A stretch of DNA of 64,000 nt from Oleispirillum sp965228165. GTDB taxonomy: Bacteria > Pseudomonadota > Alphaproteobacteria > Rhodospirillales > Rhodospirillaceae. The notes below the pieces were generated by a model that saw only the letters and a program-made list of their open reading frames with translations, made no database searches and was not told the origin of the DNA. Shown one piece after another: positions 28,465 through 36,551 of this stretch. Position numbers and translations under genes: made by a program. Position 1 is the stretch's first letter; each line of letters opens with the position of its first letter. Location: positions 496,001-560,000 of the forward strand of contig CBDDHB010000002.1 in assembly GCA_965228165.1 (NCBI GenBank), given 5' to 3'.

Positions 28465-29253
28465 CTATTTCGCCGCGCCCAGGTCGAAGCTCTGCCCCGC
28501 CGCGACGATGCCGGCGAAGCCGTCGGCGACCGCATCCGGCGGCGCGACGCAGTTGAGGTGATACAGCCACATCCGGGCGCGCACCTCGGGCGGCAGGGCG
28601 ACCAGATCGGCATAATGGGCGTGCGCGCCGGTCGGCGTGGGCAGGGTTTCGCAGTCCTGGAAGATCAGGGCGGACCGCTCGTACCAGGGATTCAGCCGTT
28701 CGGGTTCGAAACGGCAGTCCGAGGTCAGCAGCACGCCCCCCGCCTCGGTCTCCAGAAACACCCCATAGGACCACATCACATAGGCGCCGCCGCGCAGGTG
28801 AACCAGCGGCACCAAGGTGAAGCGCGCCCCCATCCAGGTGAAGCCCTCGTCCGCGCCGACCTCCTCGACGTCGAAGAAGTTGGACAGGTCGCCCGGCCCG
28901 AAGTCGATCAGTTCCATGCCGCCCTTCAGACAGTTTTCCCACAGCGGGCGGGCCAACGGCTCGGGGACGAACATCGGAATGCGCCGTCCCTGCTCGACGA
29001 AATATCGCTTGAACCCCAGCCATTCCAGGCCGCCGATATGATCGGCGTGGAGATGGCTGATGTAGACCGCGTCGATGTCGGCATGTCCCAGCCCCATCGC
29101 CGCCAGCCCCCAGCGCACATCGGAGCCGCAATCGAACAGCAGGCGGCGGGTCTCCCCGGTTTCGGGGTCGGCGGCCTCGAACAGCATGTTGCTGTGGAAA
29201 TTCCCCGGCAGCGTGGCGAACGCCGAAGCCGAGCCGATGAACGTCAGCCGCAT
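28465..29253 (-). CDS. MBL-fold metallo-hydrolase
   Basis: A 262-residue metallo-beta-lactamase-fold hydrolase. The HLHADHIGG motif and a following aspartate/histidine set (VPLVHLRGG, TSDCRF, YHLNC) provide ligands for two metals; the N-terminus RLTFIGSASAF is typical of the RNase Z/PhnP-like branch. The substrate cannot be named: cyclic phosphodiesters, RNA ends or lactones are all possible. I chose the ATG at 29253; one at 29277 is also in frame. It is convergent with the cyclase gene, three bases apart. Confidence 0.85.
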   Translation of the reverse strand: MRLTFIGSASAFATLPGNFHSNMLFEAADPETGETRRLLFDCGSDVRWGLAAMGLGHADIDAVYISHLHADHIGGLEWLGFKRYFVEQGRRIPMFVPEPLARPLWENCLKGGMELIDFGPGDLSNFFDVEEVGADEGFTWMGARFTLVPLVHLRGGAYVMWSYGVFLETEAGGVLLTSDCRFEPERLNPWYERSALIFQDCETLPTPTGAHAHYADLVALPPEVRARMWLYHLNCVAPPDAVADGFAGIVAAGQSFDLGAAK

Positions 29254-29422
29254 GATCCCCTGCCCTTCGTCTTCCATTGCGCCTTCCACATCCGAATCGC
29301 CACATCATATCAATTCATTCATCATGGATGAACAAATCTGTCCGCGTCTGTGGCGTGGATAACATCCGGGATCGGGCTTGCGCCGCCGCGCCCGTCCCTG
29401 TATCACCCGCCGGATGCGCCCA

Positions 29423-30462
29423 ATGTCCGAAGCCGCCCCGATCTCCGTGATCCTGAACAAGGCCGCCGCCCGCCGCGTCGCCGAGGGATACCCCTGGGTG
29501 TTCAAGGGCGACGTGGCGTGGAGTTCGGCGCTCGACCTCGCCGAACCGGGGGAGATCGCGCAGTTCCGCGACGCGCGGCAGAACCCGCTGGCGATAGGCA
29601 CCTTCAACCCGCGCACCGAACTGTGCGGGCGCATCCTCGCCGTGGGGCCGCGCGCCAAGGCGGACGCGGCGCTGTTCGAGAGCCGCCTCGCCCGCGCCCT
29701 GCGAAAACGCGACGGCTGGTTCGGCGTCCCCCATTACCGCTGGGTCCATGCCGAGGGCGACGCCCTGCCCGGCCTGATCCTCGACCGTTACGGCGACGTC
29801 TTGAGCATCCAGGTGACGACGGCGGGCATGGAGCGCCTGAAGCCCTGTGGCTGCCCGCGCTGCGCGACCTCGTCCGCCCCAGGACCATCGTCTGGCGCAA
29901 CGATCTGCCGTCGCGGGCGCAGGAAGGCCTGCCCACCGCGCCCGCGATCGAGGGCGAGCCGCTCTCCGGCCCGGTGGCGGTTCTGGAACACGGCGTACTC
30001 TTCCGCGCCGATCTGGTGGAGGGGCAGAAGACCGGCTGGTTCTTCGACCAGCGCGCCAACCGCCGTCATGTCGCCGAGCGCTGCCGCTGGACCGAGGCGG
30101 ACGTCTTCGACTTCCTCGACCCGGCGAACGACGACGGCGAACGATTCGATATCGTGGTGGTCGATCCGCCCGCCTTCATCAAGGACAAGCGCAAGATTCC
30201 CGCAGGACTGGCCGGATACCGCAAGCTCGCCCGCCTGTCCTCGGCGCGGACCAAACCGGGCGGCGTGTTCTTCATGGCATCGTGTTCCCACCACGCCCAT
30301 CCGCCCGCCTTCCGCGCCGCAGTGGAAGCGGGACTGGCCGATGCCGGACGCAGCTTCGAGTTGCTGCGCGCGGCGCGCGCCGACCGCGACCACCCGGCGC
30401 ATCCGAAACTGCCGCAGAACGACTACCTGAAGGCGCTGACCTATCGCCTGGACGGCGTCTGA
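29423..30462 (+). pseudogene. RlmI-like 23S rRNA (cytosine-5) methyltransferase, degenerate
   Basis: The first part has a PUA-type domain (GYPWVFKGDV, GTFNPRTELCGRIL) and HAEGDALPGLILDRYGD; the second has the SAM methyltransferase core with VVVDPPAFIKDK and FFMASCSHHAHP. The halves are in different frames, joined by restoring one base near 29840. In addition, about 45 residues are missing between NRRHVAER and EADVFDFLD, exactly where the SAM-binding motif I (normally YTGGF) should be; the repaired protein would be 346 residues against roughly 390-400 in the family. Two independent lesions argue for a decayed, inactive gene. Confidence 0.75.
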
Positions 30463-30490
30463 CGCGGCTTGTGCTTTTCCCGAAACTGCG

Positions 30491-30515
30491 CGAAAACCTT
30501 ACGGTTTCGTTTTTC
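30491..30515 (+). terminator. Probable rho-independent terminator
   Basis: A short stem (CGAAAACC / CGGTTTCG, with one bulge) with a small loop is followed by T5, 28 nt after the methyltransferase stop and just before trpB. It would insulate trpB, whose ribosome-binding site follows. Confidence 0.5.
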
Positions 30516-30532
30516 AATTCGGGAAGAGACTT

Positions 30533-31741
30533 ATGTCGCGTCATCAAAAGCAGCACCCCGACGCCAACGGCTTTTTCGGCGCCTACGGCGGGGCTTTCCT
30601 TCCGCCGGAATTGGTTCCTCACTTCAAGGAAATCTCGGAAGCCCATGATCGCTTGTCGATTTCCGCCGAATTCCAGCACGAATTGCGTTACATCCGCAAG
30701 CATTTCCAGGGCCGCCCCACCCCGGTTTCCTATGCCCGCCGGATTTCCGACGCCTGCGGCGGCGCGCGCATCTATCTGAAGCGCGAGGACTTGAATCACT
30801 CCGGCGCGCACAAGCTCAACCACTGCATGGCGGAGGCCCTGCTCGCCAAGCACATGGGCAAGACCAAGCTGATCGCCGAAACCGGCGCCGGGCAGCACGG
30901 CGTGGCCCTGGCCACCGCCGCCGCCTATTTCGGCATGGAGTGCGAGATCCACATGGGCGAGGTGGACATCGCCAAGGAACACCCCAACGTGGTGCGGATG
31001 CGCCTGCTGGGGGCCAAGGTGGTGCCGGTCTCGTTCGGCGCGAAGACCCTGAAAGAGGCCGTCGATTCGGCCTTCGTCTCGTACCTGGAACAGGCCGACC
31101 ACGCGATCTATGCGATCGGGTCGGTGGTCGGGCCCCACCCCTTCCCCAAGATGGTGCGCGACTTCCAGGCGATCGTCGGCGAGGAAGCGCGCGCCCAGTT
31201 CGTCGAACTGGTCGGCCAGTTGCCCGACATCGTCACCGCCTGCGTCGGCGGCGGCTCCAACGCGATCGGCATTTTCATGGGATTCATCGACGATGCCGAC
31301 GTCGAGCTGCACGGCGTCGAGCCCTTGGGCACCGGCACCAAGCTGGGGCAGCACGCCGCGACCATGAGCTTCGGCACCGACGGCATGATCCACGGCTTCA
31401 AGTGCCTGCTGTTGCAGGACGAAAAGGGCGAGCCCGCGGCGGTGCATTCGCTGGCGAGCGGCCTCGACTATCCCGGCGTCGGACCGGAACACTGCTTCCT
31501 GAAGACCACCGGTCGCGCCGCCTATGGCACCGCCGACGACAAGGAAGCCCTGGACGCGTTCTATGCCCTGTCGCGCCTGGAGGGGATCATCCCCGCCCTG
31601 GAAAGCGCCCACGCGGTAGCCTACGCGATGAAGATCGCCCCCTCCCTGCCGGGCAAGACCATCCTGGTCAACCTGTCGGGGCGCGGCGACAAGGACATCG
31701 ACTACGTCACCGACACCTTCGGCTACGGCGACGCCGAATAA
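30533..31741 (+). CDS. trpB: Tryptophan synthase beta chain, stand-alone copy
   Basis: A 402-residue pyridoxal-phosphate enzyme that condenses indole with serine. The PLP lysine lies in EDLNHSGAHKLNH, the phosphate-binding GGGSNAIG loop is intact, and IGSVVGPHPFP and GLDYPGVGPEH are conserved. The motif LNHSGAHKLNHCMAEALLAKH differs from the usual TGAHKINN form and marks a divergent subgroup. There is no trpA beside it and the next gene is unrelated, so this copy may work alone, salvaging indole, or be a second TrpB. It has a GGGAAGAG ribosome-binding site. Confidence 0.9.
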   Translation: MSRHQKQHPDANGFFGAYGGAFLPPELVPHFKEISEAHDRLSISAEFQHELRYIRKHFQGRPTPVSYARRISDACGGARIYLKREDLNHSGAHKLNHCMAEALLAKHMGKTKLIAETGAGQHGVALATAAAYFGMECEIHMGEVDIAKEHPNVVRMRLLGAKVVPVSFGAKTLKEAVDSAFVSYLEQADHAIYAIGSVVGPHPFPKMVRDFQAIVGEEARAQFVELVGQLPDIVTACVGGGSNAIGIFMGFIDDADVELHGVEPLGTGTKLGQHAATMSFGTDGMIHGFKCLLLQDEKGEPAAVHSLASGLDYPGVGPEHCFLKTTGRAAYGTADDKEALDAFYALSRLEGIIPALESAHAVAYAMKIAPSLPGKTILVNLSGRGDKDIDYVTDTFGYGDAE

Positions 31742-31764
31742 CCCCCCGGCACAGGAGGCCCGCG

Positions 31765-32406
31765 ATGACCGACGATACCAAGCAGAAGTCCCCGCCGATC
31801 GTGCAGACGCCGCGCAACACCGTGCAGCGCTTAAGCCGCCGGGCCTCCTATGACCGGGAGGTGATCAACGCCATCCTCGACGACGCCTACGTCGCCACGA
31901 TCAGCGCCCTGGTCGAGGGGGCGGTGCGCGCCCAGCCGATCTATTACTGGCGCATCGGCGACGAACTGTTCGTCCATGGCTCCCGCCACAACGCCCTGTT
32001 CAACGCCCTGATCGGCGGCGAGGAAGCCTGCCTGACCGTGGCGTCGCTGGACGGGTTGGTGATGGCGCGCTCCGCCTTTCACCATTCGATGAACTATCGC
32101 TCGGTGGTGGTTTACGCCAAGGCCCGCGCCGTGACCGACGAAGCGGAGAAAAAGGAAGCGCTGAAGCAGAGCGTCGAGCGCCTGTCCGTCGGCCGATCCG
32201 CCGAGGTGCGCAAGCCATCGGAAGCGGAACTGCGCGGCACCCTGGTGCTCGCCTTCCCGATCGCCGAAGCATCGGCCAAATCGCGCTTCGGCGGCCCGGT
32301 GGACGACCCCGACGATTACGGCCTGCCGGTGTGGGCGGGGGTGATTCCCTGCAAGATCGCCTTTTCCGACGGCGTCGAGGACACCAACACCCAGCCGCCG
32401 GATTGA
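31765..32406 (+). CDS. Pyridoxamine 5'-phosphate oxidase-related flavin-binding protein
   Basis: A 213-residue split-barrel FMN-binding protein of the Pyridox_ox_2 type. The pattern RLSRRASYDREVINAILDDAYVATISAL followed by YWRIGDELFVHGSRHN and TVASLDGLVMARSAFHHSMNYRSVV is characteristic of this family (I cite only its fragments). It is probably an FMN- or haem-dependent oxidoreductase of unknown substrate, not true PdxH. AGGAGG lies seven bases before the ATG, 23 nt after trpB, so the two are likely co-transcribed. Confidence 0.82.
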   Translation: MTDDTKQKSPPIVQTPRNTVQRLSRRASYDREVINAILDDAYVATISALVEGAVRAQPIYYWRIGDELFVHGSRHNALFNALIGGEEACLTVASLDGLVMARSAFHHSMNYRSVVVYAKARAVTDEAEKKEALKQSVERLSVGRSAEVRKPSEAELRGTLVLAFPIAEASAKSRFGGPVDDPDDYGLPVWAGVIPCKIAFSDGVEDTNTQPPD

Positions 32407-32410
32407 CCGG

Positions 32411-33943
32411 CTAATGGCGTTTTTTGCTTTCGAGACGTAATTCCTCGCGGAGCGTCTCGTCGATCAGATTGAGGTTGTAGAGATGCTCCCGCAGGGCGGA
32501 AATGCCGACCTGCATACTCTGGGCTGCGCTATCCAGATCGTCTACGCTCGGCCGTGCCACACATAACGTCCTGCGCACGAGGGCACGGGGCATCAACAGC
32601 ATCGCAGCAAAGGCATTCGCCCGTTTCTCAACTCCCGGCGGCGCCCACGGACCGCTGGTGTGCGAAACGCGCTTGGCGCGCGACCTGTCGTAAAGGATGT
32701 GAAAGAGTTCATGCGCCAAGGTGAACCGGCGCCCTTCCTCGATCCGGTTGTACTGGCTCGTCATGTTGACCAGAATCGCAGGGCTGTAGCCCTCTCCCGC
32801 CAGAGCAACACCCCGGATGCTGTCGGTCTCTAGCGAAACTTCTTTAATTTCCACTCCAAGATCCGAAACGATCTTCCGGATATCGATAAATGAAAAATCG
32901 CCAGGCAAAGACATTTCCTCAAGAATGTCCTCTGCCAGGTCGTAACCTTCCTCGTGCGGCGCGGACATGGGTGCACCGATACCGCAATCGACCAAGGCCC
33001 TCATCTCGTCGCTTTCCTCTCCTTGAACGTGCAATGCGAGAAATCCCAGAATCTGCCCCATATCAGAAGAAGAAATATCGGGATTGGTCCCGCCGAACAT
33101 CAGCACTCTGTCATCCAGCCGTTCCACCACGGGAATGGTGCGCGGGTTTACCTTCGCACCCACGCTTTCCTCACCCTGAGACAGATATTCCTCCAGCCGA
33201 GAGAACAAAGCGGGAGGAAGATAAACTGCTTCCAATTTAGAATCCGGCAACGATCGGAGGGTATCGAGCTTGGACTCCAATGTATCGATTTCATCACGAT
33301 CCATCGGCGTCAAATCTTTGTGAAAGTCAGAACAGGTGGCACCAACCCAGGCCAATGCCTCCCAGAACGGCCCGGCAACTTCGGTGGCGGGAAGAGTAGC
33401 CACCCCAGGAGTCAGGAAGAACCGATACCCATCGGGCGCATGAACTGGTTGCCTAGCGGTCCAGGAAACTTCGATATCATCCCCGTAACGACGGAAAAAT
33501 ACATCGGGATATAGGCCGCTCGCATCAACGGCACGAAGCGCGTGACGACGCCACCACGCCAGGACATCCTCACATTTCGCTTGGTCTTCCTCATACCGAG
33601 AAGCCATCAATCGGCGCAATTGGACAAATGCCGCCGTCGCGGCTGGCATTACACTGTTCTCATGCCAGGAAAAACGTTCCTCGTGCAGGAGAGAAATCCA
33701 GTTGCCCGCCAGCCATTCGAAGAAGGGAAAAAGGTACCAATGTACGGCCTCGTAAGAATGGCCATCGATATGTCGGTGATGGGTCAGGACATGATTGCCG
33801 ACGGTCAGACGGAGTTCGCCAGTGGACCACCCCCCATGTGCCGGGCGGTTGTTCCGCACTTGCCGGTCCTTGACCCAGCGGACTGCTACCTCGAAACGAG
33901 ATGGATCGCCGAAGCATGCGAATTCGACTGAACTATTTTCCAT
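32411..33943 (-). CDS. ImmA/IrrE (M78) family metallo-endopeptidase with a long N-terminal domain
   Basis: A 510-residue protein. The C-terminal third is an M78 peptidase: FTLAHELFHILYD gives the HEXXH zinc site and KRANAFAAMLLMP the following conserved segment. The first 280 or so residues, rich in Trp and His (HHRHIDGHSYEAVHWYLFPFFEWLAGNW region), match no domain I know. It is coupled by a one-base TGATG overlap to a 135-residue gene upstream. M78 peptidases typically cleave a repressor or antitoxin in stress-response or mobile-element switches (ImmA/ImmR, IrrE/DdrO). Base composition is visibly less GC-rich than the flanks, consistent with acquisition by transfer. Confidence 0.82.
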   Translation of the reverse strand: MENSSVEFACFGDPSRFEVAVRWVKDRQVRNNRPAHGGWSTGELRLTVGNHVLTHHRHIDGHSYEAVHWYLFPFFEWLAGNWISLLHEERFSWHENSVMPAATAAFVQLRRLMASRYEEDQAKCEDVLAWWRRHALRAVDASGLYPDVFFRRYGDDIEVSWTARQPVHAPDGYRFFLTPGVATLPATEVAGPFWEALAWVGATCSDFHKDLTPMDRDEIDTLESKLDTLRSLPDSKLEAVYLPPALFSRLEEYLSQGEESVGAKVNPRTIPVVERLDDRVLMFGGTNPDISSSDMGQILGFLALHVQGEESDEMRALVDCGIGAPMSAPHEEGYDLAEDILEEMSLPGDFSFIDIRKIVSDLGVEIKEVSLETDSIRGVALAGEGYSPAILVNMTSQYNRIEEGRRFTLAHELFHILYDRSRAKRVSHTSGPWAPPGVEKRANAFAAMLLMPRALVRRTLCVARPSVDDLDSAAQSMQVGISALREHLYNLNLIDETLREELRLESKKRH

Positions 33944-34350
33944 CACAAATCATCCGTATCCGTATACAGCGCCCACCGGATATCGTCTTTATCGATTTCA
34001 GCCTTGATTTGCTTCCGGCTCACCAGACCGGAGTTCAGCCAACTCTTGCGAAGATCGTTGGGAACGCTTTCCCACGGGATAGGGTACCCGTGCCACGTTC
34101 CGTCATTCGTCGGTTTTGCCTCAAACGCGATGCCTCTTGACGTGGCGTATCGGCGACCTCTGGCGTCCGATTGGGAATCGACGAACAATCTAGCTGCTTC
34201 CGTCTCGGCCCAAGCATGACGACAAACATCTCCTCCCAAGCCACCTTGCGCGGTTTTATGGGTCCATTCCGGACACAACGTCCCTTTCATTTCATCCTTC
34301 GGGCGATTCTTGTGCTTCGAATGCCCCCTGTACTCCGACACATCCGACAC
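33943..34350 (-). CDS. Uncharacterised protein paired with the ImmA/IrrE peptidase
   Basis: A 135-residue protein, first gene of the two-gene cassette. It has a basic N-terminus, then a CPEWTHK...CRHAW segment whose C-x4-H-x11-C-x-H spacing could bind zinc, and a C-terminal part with RYATSRGIAFEAK and TWHGYPIPWESVP. I do not recognise a family. The GTG at 34350 is the longest start; an ATG at 34290 with GAAGG five bases upstream is an alternative but would remove the basic N-terminus. As partner of an M78 peptidase it could be its substrate, an antitoxin or an effector. Composition is AT-richer than in the surrounding genes. Confidence 0.6.
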   Translation of the reverse strand: MSDVSEYRGHSKHKNRPKDEMKGTLCPEWTHKTAQGGLGGDVCRHAWAETEAARLFVDSQSDARGRRYATSRGIAFEAKPTNDGTWHGYPIPWESVPNDLRKSWLNSGLVSRKQIKAEIDKDDIRWALYTDTDDL

Positions 34351-34560
34351 GTCTTATCCCGCTTTGCAGATAAACCGGACGAACCATAGAACTCTTTTTA
34401 TGCCTGAACAAGTTCCCCCATCCCACACGGATCGAAAAACGCGCAAAACGGCCCCCGCCACCGCACAACGGGATTTCGGGTTGAACCGTCGGCGATAAAT
34501 TCGTTACCCTGTTTCCAGGAATACAAGTCGGAGGAGAGAACAATCCAGGCGGGGAGTGCC

Positions 34561-36525
34561 ATGGCGCCAGCCAAAAAGAGGGACGATTCCTGGCTTGCGG
34601 AACAAAGCAAATTGACGCTGGCGCGCCTGTTGCCGCGCCTGGAGTCGCGCTTCGCCGATGGCTTCGACGCCGCCGCTTGGCGCGCCTATACGGATCGATT
34701 GAAGCGTTATTTCCCCCGTTTCTTTTCCGCCCTGCTGACCCTGTACGGCTCCCGCTACGATTTCTTCTATCACCTGGAACGGATTCTCGTCACCGCCACC
34801 GAGGCCTGGGCGGCGCGCCCCGACCCGCTCAAGGCCCTGGACGCCAGCCGCGCCGCCGACCCGCAGTGGTTCCAAAGCCAGCGCATGGTCGGAGCGATGT
34901 GTTATGTCGATCTGTTCGCGGGCGATCTGGCGGGCTTGCGCGCCCGCATTCCCTATCTTTCGGAAATGGGGATCACCTTCCTGCACCTGATGCCTCCCTT
35001 CCTGTCGCCCGAAGGCGACGACGACGGCGGCTATGCGATTTCCAGCTATCGCGACATCGACCCCAAGCTCGGCACCATGCAGGACATGGCCGAACTCGCC
35101 ACCGAACTGCGCCACTACGGCATCAGCCTGGCGCTGGACTTCGTCTTCAACCACACCTCGGACGAGCACGAATGGGCGAAGCGGGCGCTGGCCGGGGACG
35201 CGGACTGTCAGGCGTTCTATCGGATGTATCCCGACCGGACCGAGCCCGACGCCTTCGAAAAGCATTTGCGCGCGGTGTTCCCCGACGAACATTCCGGCGC
35301 GTTCACCTATCGCAACCGCATCGGCAAGTGGGTGTGGACCACCTTCCACAATTACCAGTGGGATTTGAACTACGAGAATCCGGCGGTGTTCAACGCCATG
35401 GCGGGCGAGATGCTGGCGCTGGCCAACGTCGGCGTCGAGGTTCTGCGCCTGGACGCCGTCGCCTTCGTCTGGAAGCGCGAAGGCACCCCCTGCGAAAGCC
35501 TGCCCGAGGCGCACGTGGTGGTGCAGGCGTTCAACGCCCTGGTGCAGATCGTCGCCCCGGCGCTGCTGTTCCTGTCCGAGGCGATCGTCCACCCCGACGA
35601 GGTGATCAAATACATCCACCGCGAGGAATGCCAGCTGTCCTATAACCCGCAACTGATGGCGCTGTTGTGGAACACCCTCGCCACCCGCGACGTCACCCTG
35701 CTGCAACGCGCCATGGAACGGCGCTTCGCCCTGCCGCTGGACTGCGCCTGGGTCAATTACGTGCGTTGCCACGACGACATCGGCTGGGTGTTTTCCGACG
35801 ACGACGCCCGCGACCTCGCCATCAACCCCTTCGACCACCGCCGGTTTCTCAACGACTTCTACACCGGGCGCTTCTCCGGCAGCTTCGCGCGCGGCCTGCC
35901 CTTCCAGGACAATCCGGAGACCGGCGACATGCGGATTTCCGGCACCACCGCCTCCCTCGCCGGGTTGGAGACGGCGCTCGCGGCGAACGACGAACGGGAA
36001 ATCGGCCTCGCCATCGATCGTATCCTGCTGCTCTATGGCATCGTCCTGACCATCGGCGGCATCCCGCTGGTCTATCTGGGCGACGAAACCGGCATCACCA
36101 ACGACTACGGCTACGAGAAGGACCCCGCCCTGGTCGGCGACAGCCGCTGGGCGCACCGCCCGGAAACCGATTGGAGCCGCGCCGAGCGGCGGCACGACCG
36201 CGCCACCGTCGAGGGCCGCATCTTCCTGGGGCTTCTGCGCCTGTTGCAGATCCGGCAGCAGAACCTTGCCTTCACCCGCGCCGATACCGAGATCGTCGCC
36301 ACCGGAAACCCGCACGTCTTCGGCTATTTCCGGCGGCACGAGAACCAGAGCATGCTGGTCCTCGCCAACTTCTCGGAACGGGAGCAGGTGCTCTCCGCCC
36401 GCCGTCTGCGCACCCTGGGCCTGCGCAAGACGGTCACCGACATCCTCGCGGGCAAGATCATCGTCGCCACCGAGCAGATGCAGCTTGCCCCCTATCAACT
36501 CGCGGTGCTTCTCGCCGCGACCTGA
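34561..36525 (+). CDS. ams: Amylosucrase (GH13 subfamily 4)
   Basis: A 654-residue cytoplasmic glycoside hydrolase family 13 enzyme that transfers glucose from sucrose to an alpha-glucan and releases fructose. It aligns along its length with Neisseria amylosucrase: GGYAISSYRDIDPKLGT, LDFVFNHTSDEHEWA, the nucleophile in LRLDAVAFVWK, the acid/base in FLSEAIVHPDEV and the transition-state aspartate in YVRCHDDIGW. Sucrose hydrolase is the alternative activity. It starts an operon with sucrose-phosphate synthase, the phosphatase and fructokinase; its fructose product would feed the kinase. Confidence 0.92.
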   Translation: MAPAKKRDDSWLAEQSKLTLARLLPRLESRFADGFDAAAWRAYTDRLKRYFPRFFSALLTLYGSRYDFFYHLERILVTATEAWAARPDPLKALDASRAADPQWFQSQRMVGAMCYVDLFAGDLAGLRARIPYLSEMGITFLHLMPPFLSPEGDDDGGYAISSYRDIDPKLGTMQDMAELATELRHYGISLALDFVFNHTSDEHEWAKRALAGDADCQAFYRMYPDRTEPDAFEKHLRAVFPDEHSGAFTYRNRIGKWVWTTFHNYQWDLNYENPAVFNAMAGEMLALANVGVEVLRLDAVAFVWKREGTPCESLPEAHVVVQAFNALVQIVAPALLFLSEAIVHPDEVIKYIHREECQLSYNPQLMALLWNTLATRDVTLLQRAMERRFALPLDCAWVNYVRCHDDIGWVFSDDDARDLAINPFDHRRFLNDFYTGRFSGSFARGLPFQDNPETGDMRISGTTASLAGLETALAANDEREIGLAIDRILLLYGIVLTIGGIPLVYLGDETGITNDYGYEKDPALVGDSRWAHRPETDWSRAERRHDRATVEGRIFLGLLRLLQIRQQNLAFTRADTEIVATGNPHVFGYFRRHENQSMLVLANFSEREQVLSARRLRTLGLRKTVTDILAGKIIVATEQMQLAPYQLAVLLAAT

Positions 36526-36551
36526 GGCACCGCAACGGAGAAGGACCGGCC

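Noticed and set aside
33542..33931. Plus-strand frame of 129 residues opposite the M78 peptidase gene
   Set aside because: No ribosome-binding site and no protein-like features; the opposite strand has a continuous 510-residue gene with a peptidase motif.
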